From a bacterium (GTDB taxonomy: Bacteria; Krumholzibacteriota; Krumholzibacteriia; LZORAL124-64-63), in NCBI GenBank assembly GCA_016712675.1, contig JADJQR010000006.1:1-23861 (forward strand): 23,861 nt of DNA, in the 5' to 3' direction. The position numbers were made by a program, and so were the translations under genes. The notes under the pieces are model-generated. The model was given only the letters and a program-made list of their open reading frames with translations. It made no database searches and was not told the DNA's origin. This document shows, in pieces, positions 14,277 to 20,034 of this stretch. Position 1 is the stretch's first letter. Each line of letters begins with the position of its first letter.

Positions 14277-14599
14277 GCCTTGACGTGTACCTGTTCTGCC
14301 CAGAGTGCGGCCACACCGTGGGCGAGCACAACGTGACCCACAACCTGAGGAATATGGCCGACGAGGCAGGCATCTACAAACTGCTGTGGGAACCCGACAA
14401 GATCGGCGTGACGCACGCCAGGCAAATGATCGAACCGCTGCGGGCCGCTATTGCCGACATGAAAGCCAGACCGGAGCACTACCGACCACTGGAGGCCAGC
14501 AACGGCTGGGGAACCTACGACCGGTTCGTGCCGTGGTTAGAAGACCTGGCGCTGTGCTGTGAGAACGTCCCGACCGCCGAAGTGCAGGTGTGCCGATGA
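14273..14599 (+). CDS. 108-residue conserved phage protein (MSLDVYL family)
   Basis: The start MSLDVYLFCPECGHTVGEHN and the following NLRNMADEAGIYKLLWEP are a recognisable conserved phage/prophage family. The middle has a helical region and then GWGTYDRFVPWLEDL. A CPEC pair and nearby histidines may bind metal. No function has been shown as far as I know. Codon choice here is visibly less GC3-biased than in the methyltransferase or nuclease genes, a possible sign of separate acquisition. Confidence 0.7.
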   Translation: MSLDVYLFCPECGHTVGEHNVTHNLRNMADEAGIYKLLWEPDKIGVTHARQMIEPLRAAIADMKARPEHYRPLEASNGWGTYDRFVPWLEDLALCCENVPTAEVQVCR

Positions 14600-14919
14600 C
14601 TGAACGACGACCACATTGGGACGACGAGTTGCTGTTCTCCGTCATGTCAGCAGCAGGCGACGGTGGGCACTTGTTCATTGACGATATCTACGCCGTCATC
14701 GCCGCCGTTGAGGACTGGTACCTGGGACAGGAAACCCGTTCCCCGCTGGATGTGATGGGCGTGATAGTCGAGGCCGAGCACTCCGCCGCGATCCAGCGGG
14801 TGCGGGATCTGTGCGAAGACAAGACACGGGAAGTGGCTGCGTCTGACCCGTTGTTCGGGCCTCCGTTGACGCTGTACGTCGATGACATCCTCCGCGCCCT
14901 CAACGGGGGTGCCGAATGA
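14596..14919 (+). CDS. 107-residue mini-ORF of the RRPHW family, copy 1
   Basis: The N-terminus MTERRPHWDDELLFSVMSA and the phrase YAVIAAVEDW recur in the protein at 15307. The phrase AAIQRVRDLCED recurs in the protein at 15101. The end (ILRALNGGAE) uses the same GGAE stop/start junction as its neighbours. The sequence looks helical and soluble. Such ORFs are common in actinophages, with no known role. Confidence 0.68.
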   Translation: MTERRPHWDDELLFSVMSAAGDGGHLFIDDIYAVIAAVEDWYLGQETRSPLDVMGVIVEAEHSAAIQRVRDLCEDKTREVAASDPLFGPPLTLYVDDILRALNGGAE

Positions 14920-15104
14920 GTTGGACAGCACCCCGATGCAGTCACGGTCACATCATCCTTGGATGCCCTGACGACACCTGCCCTGAGCAATCAGCGTACC
15001 TAGCGCATAACAACGAAGTCATCGACGCGATGTACGAACGCCAGAAGCAGGAAGCGCGGCGGCTGGTGAGAGAAGCACTTGGACTTGATGGAGGTGCCAA
15101 ATGA
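14916..15104 (+). CDS. 62-residue protein with a cysteine/histidine head
   Basis: The head (CSHGHIILGCPDDTC, residues 8-22) could bind zinc. The rest is helical (EQSAYLAHNNEVIDAMYERQ, then a basic helix) and ends LDGGAK. The GGTGCC before its stop is both the end of this gene and the ribosome-binding site of the next. Confidence 0.62.
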   Translation: MSWTAPRCSHGHIILGCPDDTCPEQSAYLAHNNEVIDAMYERQKQEARRLVREALGLDGGAK

Positions 15105-15310
15105 CTGAACGTTTCGATGAGCCGAGCGGCTGTGACTGGTGCCCTACCTGTACCAGCGCACGCTCTGACTTGCAGGCAACCATCCAGCGGGTGCGGGAGT
15201 TGCACGCGCCCCTTCGCGTCGACCTGGCGGGGTCTGAGCGGTGCGGCTATTGCGCGATGCTCCCGTGGCCCTGCGACACGATCCGCGCAATTGAGGGGGG
15301 TGCCGAATGA
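15101..15310 (+). CDS. 69-residue zinc-knuckle mini-ORF with a WPCDT motif
   Basis: The head has CDWCPTC (residues 11-17). The middle helix ATIQRVRELHAP repeats a phrase of the protein at 14596. The tail has CGYCAMLPWPCDTIRAIEGGAE, a knuckle that shares WPCDT with the 39-residue protein at 17476. The protein appears assembled from pieces used elsewhere in the operon. Confidence 0.66.
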   Translation: MTERFDEPSGCDWCPTCTSARSDLQATIQRVRELHAPLRVDLAGSERCGYCAMLPWPCDTIRAIEGGAE

Positions 15311-15621
15311 CTGACCGACGCCCGCACTGGACAGAGGACCTGATCGAAGCGGTGATAGATGCGATTCCGCTTGAGTACATCGTGCGCTGGGGGAAGATCA
15401 CCGGCCCTGGGACATACCCGGTCATCGCCGCCGTTGAAGATCACCTCAAGGCCAAGCGTGACAGCGCCCTGGGCGGTGCAGACAGCACACCTCTACGCGG
15501 GGAGGTCGTCGCTGAACTGAACGGCGACCTGCTGCTGAGAATCATCGAAGCCAACCGAGACAACCCGCAGTCGGCACGGCTCGCCGTGTCAGACGACGCC
15601 CTTGACGGGGGTACCGAATGA
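15307..15621 (+). CDS. 104-residue mini-ORF of the RRPHW family, copy 2
   Basis: MTDRRPHWTEDLIEAVIDAI and TYPVIAAVEDH match the protein at 14596, whereas the second half is different (STPLRGEVVAELNGDLLLRI). It ends LDGGTE with the same junction type. Only the N-terminal module is shared with copy 1, which suggests recombination between modules. Function is unknown. Confidence 0.68.
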   Translation: MTDRRPHWTEDLIEAVIDAIPLEYIVRWGKITGPGTYPVIAAVEDHLKAKRDSALGGADSTPLRGEVVAELNGDLLLRIIEANRDNPQSARLAVSDDALDGGTE

Positions 15622-15875
15622 GCCTCACCCTCGAACCGTTCACCACCTGGATCGACCGCAAGCGTCGCGAGATCGCCGCCGAGGAGCCGCTGAGCATCCA
15701 GACGAACATCGCCGCGCTGTCACAGCGACTGTGGAAGGCCGAGCAGCAGTTAGAGCAGGTGGCGCGACTGGTGGACAACGCTGGCCTGCCGCCGGGGACT
15801 GATCCCGCCTACCGCATGGGCTACGGCGACGTCATGGCCGACCTGCGTCGCATCCTCGGCGGCGGTGACGCATGA
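15618..15875 (+). CDS. 85-residue hypothetical protein
   Basis: A helical product: TTWIDRKRREIAAEEPL, a probable coil (ALSQRLWKAEQQLEQVARLV), then PGTDPAYRMGYGDVMADLRRI and the GGGDA end. There is no cysteine and no membrane span. It is joined by ATGA on both sides. I do not recognise a function. Confidence 0.6.
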   Translation: MSLTLEPFTTWIDRKRREIAAEEPLSIQTNIAALSQRLWKAEQQLEQVARLVDNAGLPPGTDPAYRMGYGDVMADLRRILGGGDA

Positions 15876-16588
15876 GCGAGCAGACCCTCTTCTTCAAGGC
15901 AACCCGCCCGGACGGAACCGACTTCTACACCGGCACCGTCGACTACGGCGCGGCCCTGGCTTCCGGCGACACGATCCGACTCGACTCCGACGAAACGGAG
16001 TTCCCCGGTCCCGGCTGGCTGCACCTGGCCACCGTGCCGACTGAATGCGACGGGATGACGTGGCCCTGCCGGCTGTTCGAGGTGGAGCCTGTCAGGGAGT
16101 TTCACCGCGGCGAGGTCACCCGTACAAGATCAGGTGCCGTGAGGTCCGAGTTCTGCAGGAGTTGCGCGCATGAGGCGTTCGGGCCGCAGGGCGAACAGGT
16201 CGCGGCGCTGATCGAGCGGGCGCGGTGTCTCACCGCAGCCGAGATTAAGCGACTACACGCGGCGAGGGACGCGGCGAGGAACGCGGCGTGGGACGCGGCG
16301 TGGGACGCGGCGTGGGGCGCGGCGGGGTACGCGGCGGGGTACGCGGCGAGGTACGCGGCGAGGGACGCGGCGTGGGACGCGGCGTGGGACGCGGCGTGGT
16401 ACGCGGCGGGGTACGCGGCGAGGGACGCGGCGTGGGGCGCGGCGGGGGACGCGGCGGGGTACGCGGCGGGGTCTCTGGTGGCGCGAGACCTGATCTCCAC
16501 TGATGCCTACGACACCTTGACTCGCCCGTGGGGTGAAGTCATCGGCCCGATCCACCCCGACGACCCCGACATGAGGAGAGGCGCATGA
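15872..16588 (+). CDS. Protein with an actinophage N-terminal domain and an xAA(W/R/G) tetrapeptide repeat
   Basis: The product has 238 residues. Residues 1-115 contain KATRPDGTDFYTGTVDY, GWLHLATVP, WPCRLFEVEP and AFGPQGEQVAALIERA, a family widespread in actinophages and prophages (the Pfam entry I believe is DUF7666, from memory). Residues 129-200 are 18 tetrapeptides of type xAA(W/R/G). The last 38 residues return to normal composition (LISTDAYDTLTRPWGEVIGPIH). The repeat is probably a long alanine-rich helix or coil with aromatic faces. The same arrangement recurs in other phages, so it is selected, but its role is unknown. Confidence 0.75.
   Translation: MSEQTLFFKATRPDGTDFYTGTVDYGAALASGDTIRLDSDETEFPGPGWLHLATVPTECDGMTWPCRLFEVEPVREFHRGEVTRTRSGAVRSEFCRSCAHEAFGPQGEQVAALIERARCLTAAEIKRLHAARDAARNAAWDAAWDAAWGAAGYAAGYAARYAARDAAWDAAWDAAWYAAGYAARDAAWGAAGDAAGYAAGSLVARDLISTDAYDTLTRPWGEVIGPIHPDDPDMRRGA
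16256..16471 (+). repeat. 18 tandem 12-bp repeats (GACGCGGCGTGG type)
   Basis: Each unit codes for D/Y/G/N/H-Ala-Ala-W/R/G. The DNA core CGCGGCG is almost invariant and the surrounding bases vary. Both strands and other frames stay open through it because the period is a multiple of three. Copy number is likely to vary by slippage. Confidence 0.92.
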
Positions 16589-16620
16589 GTGCGCTGGACG
16601 AGATCAGGGGCAACGCATGA
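16585..16620 (+). CDS. 11-codon coupled mini-ORF
   Basis: ATG AGT GCG through GCA TGA codes for MSALDEIRGNA. It overlaps the upstream stop and the downstream start by ATGA. It may simply pass ribosomes on to the next gene, or be the rest of a larger gene. The only evidence is the double overlap. Confidence 0.35.
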   Translation: MSALDEIRGNA

Positions 16621-16718
16621 TCCGCGCCCTCGCCTTCGCCGGCGTCGTCTACGGCGTCGTCTGGGCCACCGACCTATACGACAAGTTCGTCAATCGCAAC
16701 GAGAGGAAACACCGATGA
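16617..16718 (+). CDS. 33-residue single-span membrane peptide
   Basis: The sequence MIRALAFAGVVYGVVWATDL begins with a membrane helix and ends FVNRNERKHR, a basic tail. The DNA of that tail contains the start-associated 12-mer at 16699-16710 that serves the next gene. It resembles the small membrane peptide at 10045. Function is unknown. Confidence 0.58.
   Translation: MIRALAFAGVVYGVVWATDLYDKFVNRNERKHR
16699..16710 (+). promoter_or_regulatory. Start-associated 12-mer, copy 2
   Basis: ACGAGAGGAAAC ends four bases before ATG 16715 of coiled-coil paralogue B, inside the end of the membrane peptide gene. Confidence 0.7.
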
Positions 16719-17065
16719 CCGACAACCGCGCACGCCTGGAGGCGCTCGGCCGCGAACGGCTCAACGCCGTCTACCAGCGCGACGAATGGGCCGCACGCGT
16801 CGCCCAGATCGACGCCGAGATCCTGAGCTTGGCCGAACCCGGCGACACCATCGACGTCGGCGGCGAACCCGCCTACATCATCGCCACCGGCGCCCACCGC
16901 TGGGACGAGAAACGCGCCCGCGAGGTGCTCCCCGAGGCGCTGGTGCAGATGCTCACCGTCACCGAGACGAAACTCGACCGCAAACTGGCGCAGGCGAAAC
17001 TGCCGCCGGACCTGTACCGGCAGGCCTGCGTCGAAGGCAAGCCCACCATCAGGGCGGCGAAGTGA
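16715..17065 (+). CDS. Coiled-coil protein, paralogue B
   Basis: The product has 116 residues. A coil at residues 1-40 (RLEALGRERLNAVYQRDEWA) is followed by GDTIDVGGEPAYIIATGAHRW, REVLPEALVQMLTVTETKLD and a helical basic end. It aligns in order with paralogue A at 13798: coil, G-(D/G)-T-(I/V)-D-(V/L)-x-G, then VLP and a TVT segment, then helices. The two probably arose by duplication. This one has the 12-mer start signal and is probably well translated. Confidence 0.7.
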   Translation: MTDNRARLEALGRERLNAVYQRDEWAARVAQIDAEILSLAEPGDTIDVGGEPAYIIATGAHRWDEKRAREVLPEALVQMLTVTETKLDRKLAQAKLPPDLYRQACVEGKPTIRAAK

Positions 17066-17223
17066 ACGACACCGCCAACACCTGCAGCGAGTGCGGCGCC
17101 CCGCTCAGTTCCAACACCCGGAAGGCGACGTCGACCACGCCGGCGTCACAGGTGCGACTGGGCCATGCGCCGAGCAGTCCGAACACTGGGACGGCATTGT
17201 GCCGCTCGGCGGCGACTCACTGA
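17062..17223 (+). CDS. Small zinc-binding protein, probably frameshifted
   Basis: Read literally from GTG 17062 the product has 53 residues: CSECGAPLSS followed by a Ser/Thr/Arg-rich tail that looks out of frame. If the frame changes at about 17104-17109 the codons read FQHPEGDVDHAG, TGPCAEQSEHWDGIVPLGGDSL and so on to TGA 17244-17246. This is a sensible zinc-binding protein with an actinophage-like end. A missing C in CTCAG would explain it. No slippery heptamer is visible, so programmed frameshifting is less likely. Confidence 0.5.
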   Translation: MNDTANTCSECGAPLSSNTRKATSTTPASQVRLGHAPSSPNTGTALCRSAATH

Positions 17224-17232
17224 CGGTCGCTG

Positions 17233-17475
17233 ATGAGCATCCATGATATGAGGCAGATCACCACCCGTCATCAGGTCGCCGTCACCGTCGCCTACCCGAA
17301 CGGCGAGTCGTGGGGCGGCGTCCTCCGCAACTCAAAGGCGCCGCGCCACGGCCGGTACCCCGCCAGCGGCGGGCAACTGTGGTGCCCCGCCTGCGAAGCC
17401 CCCGTCGAGGAATGCCGCGAAGCCGACGAGATCCGCCGGCGGCTGGCCGCACTGGAAGGACGAGTCGATGAGTGA
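17233..17475 (+). CDS. 80-residue protein with a CxxC knuckle
   Basis: ATG 17233 (or in-frame ATG 17248, which would follow the corrected upstream stop by one base) opens a product containing HQVAVTVAYPNGESWGGVLR, then LWCPACEAPVEECREADEI and a short helix. The three cysteines suggest a zinc knuckle. No strong ribosome-binding site is present, so coupling to the upstream gene probably drives translation. Confidence 0.62.
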   Translation: MSIHDMRQITTRHQVAVTVAYPNGESWGGVLRNSKAPRHGRYPASGGQLWCPACEAPVEECREADEIRRRLAALEGRVDE

Positions 17476-17595
17476 GTGGCACACGCCAGTCAAAAGGGAC
17501 GCCGACGTTTATGTAAGTGCTGTGGTACGGAATGGCCCTGCGACACAGCCAAGGACGCGGCGTTCGTCTACCTCGGCATCTGGGGTGACGCATGA
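17476..17595 (+). CDS. 39-residue zinc-knuckle peptide with a WPCDT motif
   Basis: GTG 17476 follows the previous TGA directly and the stop at 17593-17595 overlaps the Cas4-like gene by ATGA. The product has RRRLCKCCGTEWPCDTAKDA and a short end. The knuckle shares WPCDT with the protein at 15101. I prefer it to the frame starting at 17468, because that frame has no sensible motif and runs into the nuclease gene. Confidence 0.6.
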   Translation: MAHASQKGRRRLCKCCGTEWPCDTAKDAAFVYLGIWGDA

Positions 17596-18326
17596 ACGCC
17601 GTCACCGCCGACATGGTCCGCGACCTGATCGTCGGCCAGGACCGGGCACGGCCGCGGTCGAGGCAGCGCGCCATCGGGCCGTCCGACCTGTCGAGCCCGT
17701 GCAACCGCAAACTGATGTATCAGTTGCTCGACGTCGAGCCCGTCCGCGCTGACAGCGTCAACCTCGCCGCGTGGGTGGGGACGCAGATGCACTCCGGCAT
17801 GGAAGCCGCACTCAAAGGCGATGACGAGTGGCAGACCGAGGTCAACGTCGGCGTCGAGGTCGCCAAAGGCATCCGGCTGTTCGGCCACCTCGACGCCTAC
17901 CACAAGCCGTCGTTCACCATCATTGACTGGAAGTCGGTGGGGCCGTCGGCGTTGCAGAAGTACCGCCGCGAGACGCCGATCAACTACGAGACGCAGATCG
18001 ACCTGTACGGCCTGCTCGCCGTGCTGTCCGGCAAGTTCCGCGTCGACAACGTCGGCATCGGATACCTGCCCCGCAACGGCGACCTGTCCGACATCCACGT
18101 CTACACCAGGCCGTGGAACCAGGACCGCGCCGACGCCGCCATCAAACGCCTCGTCGACCTCCACGCCGCCTCGGCGGCAGGGCCGGCGGTGCTGCCGATG
18201 ATCGGCACCGCCCCCGACTGCCGCTTCTGCAAGTGGCACATGCACGGCCACCTCGGCGACCCCGCGCAGGCGTGCGGCGGACACGACGGCCGCGACCCGC
18301 GGCAGGCACAGGAGGCGCTGCTATGA
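17592..18326 (+). CDS. Cas4/RecB-like PD-(D/E)XK exonuclease with iron-sulfur cysteines
   Basis: The product has 244 residues. C37 (SSPCNRKLMYQLL) with C210, C213 and C228 near the end are placed as in Cas4/AddB-type 4Fe-4S nucleases. The nuclease centre has H67 (GTQMH), D101 (GHLDAY), D112-W-K114 (IIDWKS) and Q135/Y139 (QIDLYG). These enzymes chew DNA ends and are common in actinophages beside single-strand-binding or annealing proteins. An SSB-like gene and the unknown protein at 19330 follow, suggesting an exonuclease-annealing recombination set. No CRISPR genes are nearby. Confidence 0.85.
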   Translation: MNAVTADMVRDLIVGQDRARPRSRQRAIGPSDLSSPCNRKLMYQLLDVEPVRADSVNLAAWVGTQMHSGMEAALKGDDEWQTEVNVGVEVAKGIRLFGHLDAYHKPSFTIIDWKSVGPSALQKYRRETPINYETQIDLYGLLAVLSGKFRVDNVGIGYLPRNGDLSDIHVYTRPWNQDRADAAIKRLVDLHAASAAGPAVLPMIGTAPDCRFCKWHMHGHLGDPAQACGGHDGRDPRQAQEALL

Positions 18327-18403
18327 GCGCCGCACCACAGACCACGGCAACACCGCCGATGGAAGTAACAACCCAACCCAACCTCACGAGAGGAAACCAG
18401 TAA
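18323..18403 (+). CDS. 26-codon leader ORF before the SSB-like gene
   Basis: MSAAPQTTATPPMEVTTQPN is low in complexity and the end contains the start-associated 12-mer (18386-18397). ATGA at its start and TAATG at its end link it to both neighbours. It may act as a coupling leader. Coding value is uncertain. Confidence 0.4.
   Translation: MSAAPQTTATPPMEVTTQPNLTRGNQ
18386..18397 (+). promoter_or_regulatory. Start-associated 12-mer, copy 3
   Basis: ACGAGAGGAAAC ends five bases before ATG 18403 of the SSB-like gene, inside the small leader ORF. Confidence 0.7.
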
Positions 18404-18882
18404 TGACCGACATCTGGGACACCCCGGAACTGAAGATCGCCACCGACTACATCAAGTTCGAGGAACCCGGCGACAGCGTCGTCGGCGAGGTGCTCGACAT
18501 CCGCATCCACCACTGGAACGACGGCACCACCAGCCCGCAGCTGCTGCTCCTGGTCGACGGCGAGGAGAAGTCGCTGACCGCAGGCCAGTACCAGTTGAAG
18601 GCGAAGTTGGCCGAACTGCGGCCACAGGTCGGCGACACCATCCGCGTCGTGTTCGACGGCATCGAGAAGCGCGCCGGCGGCAAGACGCTGAAGTTGTTCT
18701 CGCTGGACGTCAAGCGCGCCAACGGCGTCGCCAGCGCCGCCGCGACCGCCACTGCAACACCGGCACCCGCAGCGGCACCGGCAGCGCCGGCGGCCGACCC
18801 GCTCGCCGGTCTGACCGAGGAGCAGCGCGCCGCCGTGCTCGCCCTCGGCAAGCCCATCGACAACGCCAACCCGCCGTTCTAG
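18403..18882 (+). CDS. SSB-like single-stranded DNA-binding protein
   Basis: The product has 159 residues. Residues 15-105 are beta-rich with the flow of an OB fold (DSVVGEVLDIRIH, QLLLLVDGEEKSLT, DTIRVVFDGIEKR, KTLKLFSLDVKR). A long Ala/Pro linker (about 108-133) leads to a short helix and the tip DNANPPF. The acidic-hydrophobic tip resembles the DDDIPF end of bacterial SSB that recruits partners. Placement beside the Cas4-like exonuclease and before the primase-helicase supports a single-strand-binding role. The fold is inferred, because sequence identity to true SSB is low by eye. Confidence 0.68.
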   Translation: MTDIWDTPELKIATDYIKFEEPGDSVVGEVLDIRIHHWNDGTTSPQLLLLVDGEEKSLTAGQYQLKAKLAELRPQVGDTIRVVFDGIEKRAGGKTLKLFSLDVKRANGVASAAATATATPAPAAAPAAPAADPLAGLTEEQRAAVLALGKPIDNANPPF

Positions 18883-18897
18883 TCGGCACCCCCTGAC

Positions 18898-18934
18898 GCC
18901 GTCGGCGTCGGTGACCAGCCCCGGCGCCGACGGC
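18898..18934 (+). terminator. Hairpin after the SSB-like gene
   Basis: GCCGTCGGCG (18898-18907) pairs perfectly with CGCCGACGGC (18925-18934) around a 17-base loop, 15 bases after the SSB-like stop. With no U tract it could be a partial terminator or a processing site that sets the level of the downstream genes. Confidence 0.5.
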
Positions 18935-18961
18935 ACCTCAACCCAACCACACAGCAAGACA

Positions 18962-18973
18962 ACGAGAGGAAAC
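18962..18973 (+). promoter_or_regulatory. Start-associated 12-mer, copy 4
   Basis: ACGAGAGGAAAC ends seven bases before ATG 18981. This copy lies in an intergenic gap, not in a coding end, so the conservation is not explained by protein sequence. Confidence 0.72.
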
Positions 18974-18980
18974 CACCACC

Positions 18981-19328
18981 ATGAAACGCATCAGCAGGGG
19001 CACACCGTACGTGCTCACCACAGCCGACGTCGAGAACGTCATCGCATCGCTGACCCCGAAGGTCGAGAACGCGATCGCGTCGCTGCTCGACCTCACGCTC
19101 GACGAGTGGCGCAAACTGCCGAAGGCCAAGCGGGTCCGGCACATCGTCGACTACCAGAACCGCGCACAACTCGCCGCCAGCATGGCCGCCAGCGCGAAGG
19201 CCCACACCGACCTCGAGGCGGCAGCCTTCGCTGTCACCGAGCAGGCCGAGGCGGAGTCCGACACGCTCACCCAACGGGTCGCGCGCCTCGAATCCATGCT
19301 CACCCGCACCAGCAGGAAGGGTGCCTGA
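18981..19328 (+). CDS. 115-residue helical hypothetical protein
   Basis: Two similar phrases open it (DVENVIASLTPK and KVENAIASLLDL), then LDEWRKLPKAKRVRHIVDYQ and a coiled C-terminal half (LAASMAASAKAHTDLEAAAF, LTQRVARLESML). It is preceded by a hairpin and the 12-mer start signal, so it is probably well expressed. The stop lies one base before the preferred ATG of the next gene. I recognise no domain. Confidence 0.65.
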   Translation: MKRISRGTPYVLTTADVENVIASLTPKVENAIASLLDLTLDEWRKLPKAKRVRHIVDYQNRAQLAASMAASAKAHTDLEAAAFAVTEQAEAESDTLTQRVARLESMLTRTSRKGA

Positions 19329-19329
19329 C

Positions 19330-20034
19330 ATGGCTGCCTCTGACATCTTCGGCAAGGCCGCAGCGCAGACCTACACGCAGTACCGGGCCACGTTGCGCTT
19401 CAAGAACCTGATCGTCGGCGGCATCCCGTCGGACAAGTCCGTCATCGAGGGCTGGATCAGGTCACGCATGGACCTCGGCGACGCCGCGATCTCCGAGCTG
19501 GTCGAGCAGACCGTCACCGAACGTGGCGTGCTGACCCCCGACGAGGCGATCGAGGCGGTGATGCAGTCGGAGTTGGCGCCGAGCGTGAACGGGTTCAAGC
19601 GTGACGACAACGGGCAACTGTGCATCGAGGGCCGCATCGTCAAGGCAGCACTGAAGGAGTGGATGAACAGCGCCTACCCAGGCACCAAGTTCCCCGGCAA
19701 GACGAAGATCGAAGGTCTGCGTAAGGGGCTGATGCGGTACGCCGCCGAGGCCGTGCGCGTCGACGACATGCTGATCGGCCTGGGCGTCAAGGAGCCCACC
19801 ACGATCGAGGAGCGCATCAAGCACGTGATGACCCCGCAGGGGCCGCGCTCGTCGATCAACCGCGTCGAGGTCGTCGAGCAGCCTGAGGTGACCTTCACGA
19901 TCAGTGTCCGCGACGACTTCATCCCCGAAGATGCGTGGGCGCGGATCTGGAGCGTCGGTGAGGCCATCGGCCTCGGCTCCGACCGTGGCCGCTCCGACGG
20001 TCAGTTCGAGTTGACGGAGTGGCAGCGACTCTGA
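19330..20034 (+). CDS. Conserved phage protein with a RAMP-like glycine-rich end
   Basis: The product has 234 residues from ATG 19330, which has AGGAAGG nine bases upstream (an in-frame GTG at 19321 is possible). The first part has RATLRFKNLIVGGIPSDKSV and a helical region with TERGVLTPDEAIEAVM. The middle has CIEGRIVKAALKEWMNSAYPG. The end is strand-helix-GLGSDRGRSDGQFELTEW. A strand, a helix and a GxGxxRxxxxGxFE loop are the pattern of RRM-like RAMP proteins such as Cas7 relatives. That is a resemblance by eye only. Its place after nuclease and SSB makes it a candidate annealing or DNA-binding partner. Confidence 0.62.
   Translation: MAASDIFGKAAAQTYTQYRATLRFKNLIVGGIPSDKSVIEGWIRSRMDLGDAAISELVEQTVTERGVLTPDEAIEAVMQSELAPSVNGFKRDDNGQLCIEGRIVKAALKEWMNSAYPGTKFPGKTKIEGLRKGLMRYAAEAVRVDDMLIGLGVKEPTTIEERIKHVMTPQGPRSSINRVEVVEQPEVTFTISVRDDFIPEDAWARIWSVGEAIGLGSDRGRSDGQFELTEWQRL

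Noticed and set aside
16253-16555. Arg/Pro-rich minus-strand protein and a Gly/Val/Arg plus-strand protein over the tetrapeptide repeat
   Set aside because: Any 12-bp repeat stays open in several frames. Only the frame at 15872 has a recognisable domain before it and ATGA junctions at both ends.
17468-17752. A 94-residue frame running into the Cas4-like gene
   Set aside because: After the first codons it is Arg-rich shadow. The 39-residue frame at 17476 has a zinc knuckle and the ATGA junction.
17592-18326. CRISPR-associated Cas4 as part of an adaptation module
   Set aside because: No Cas1, Cas2 or repeat array is present. Cas4-like nucleases are common phage recombination genes.
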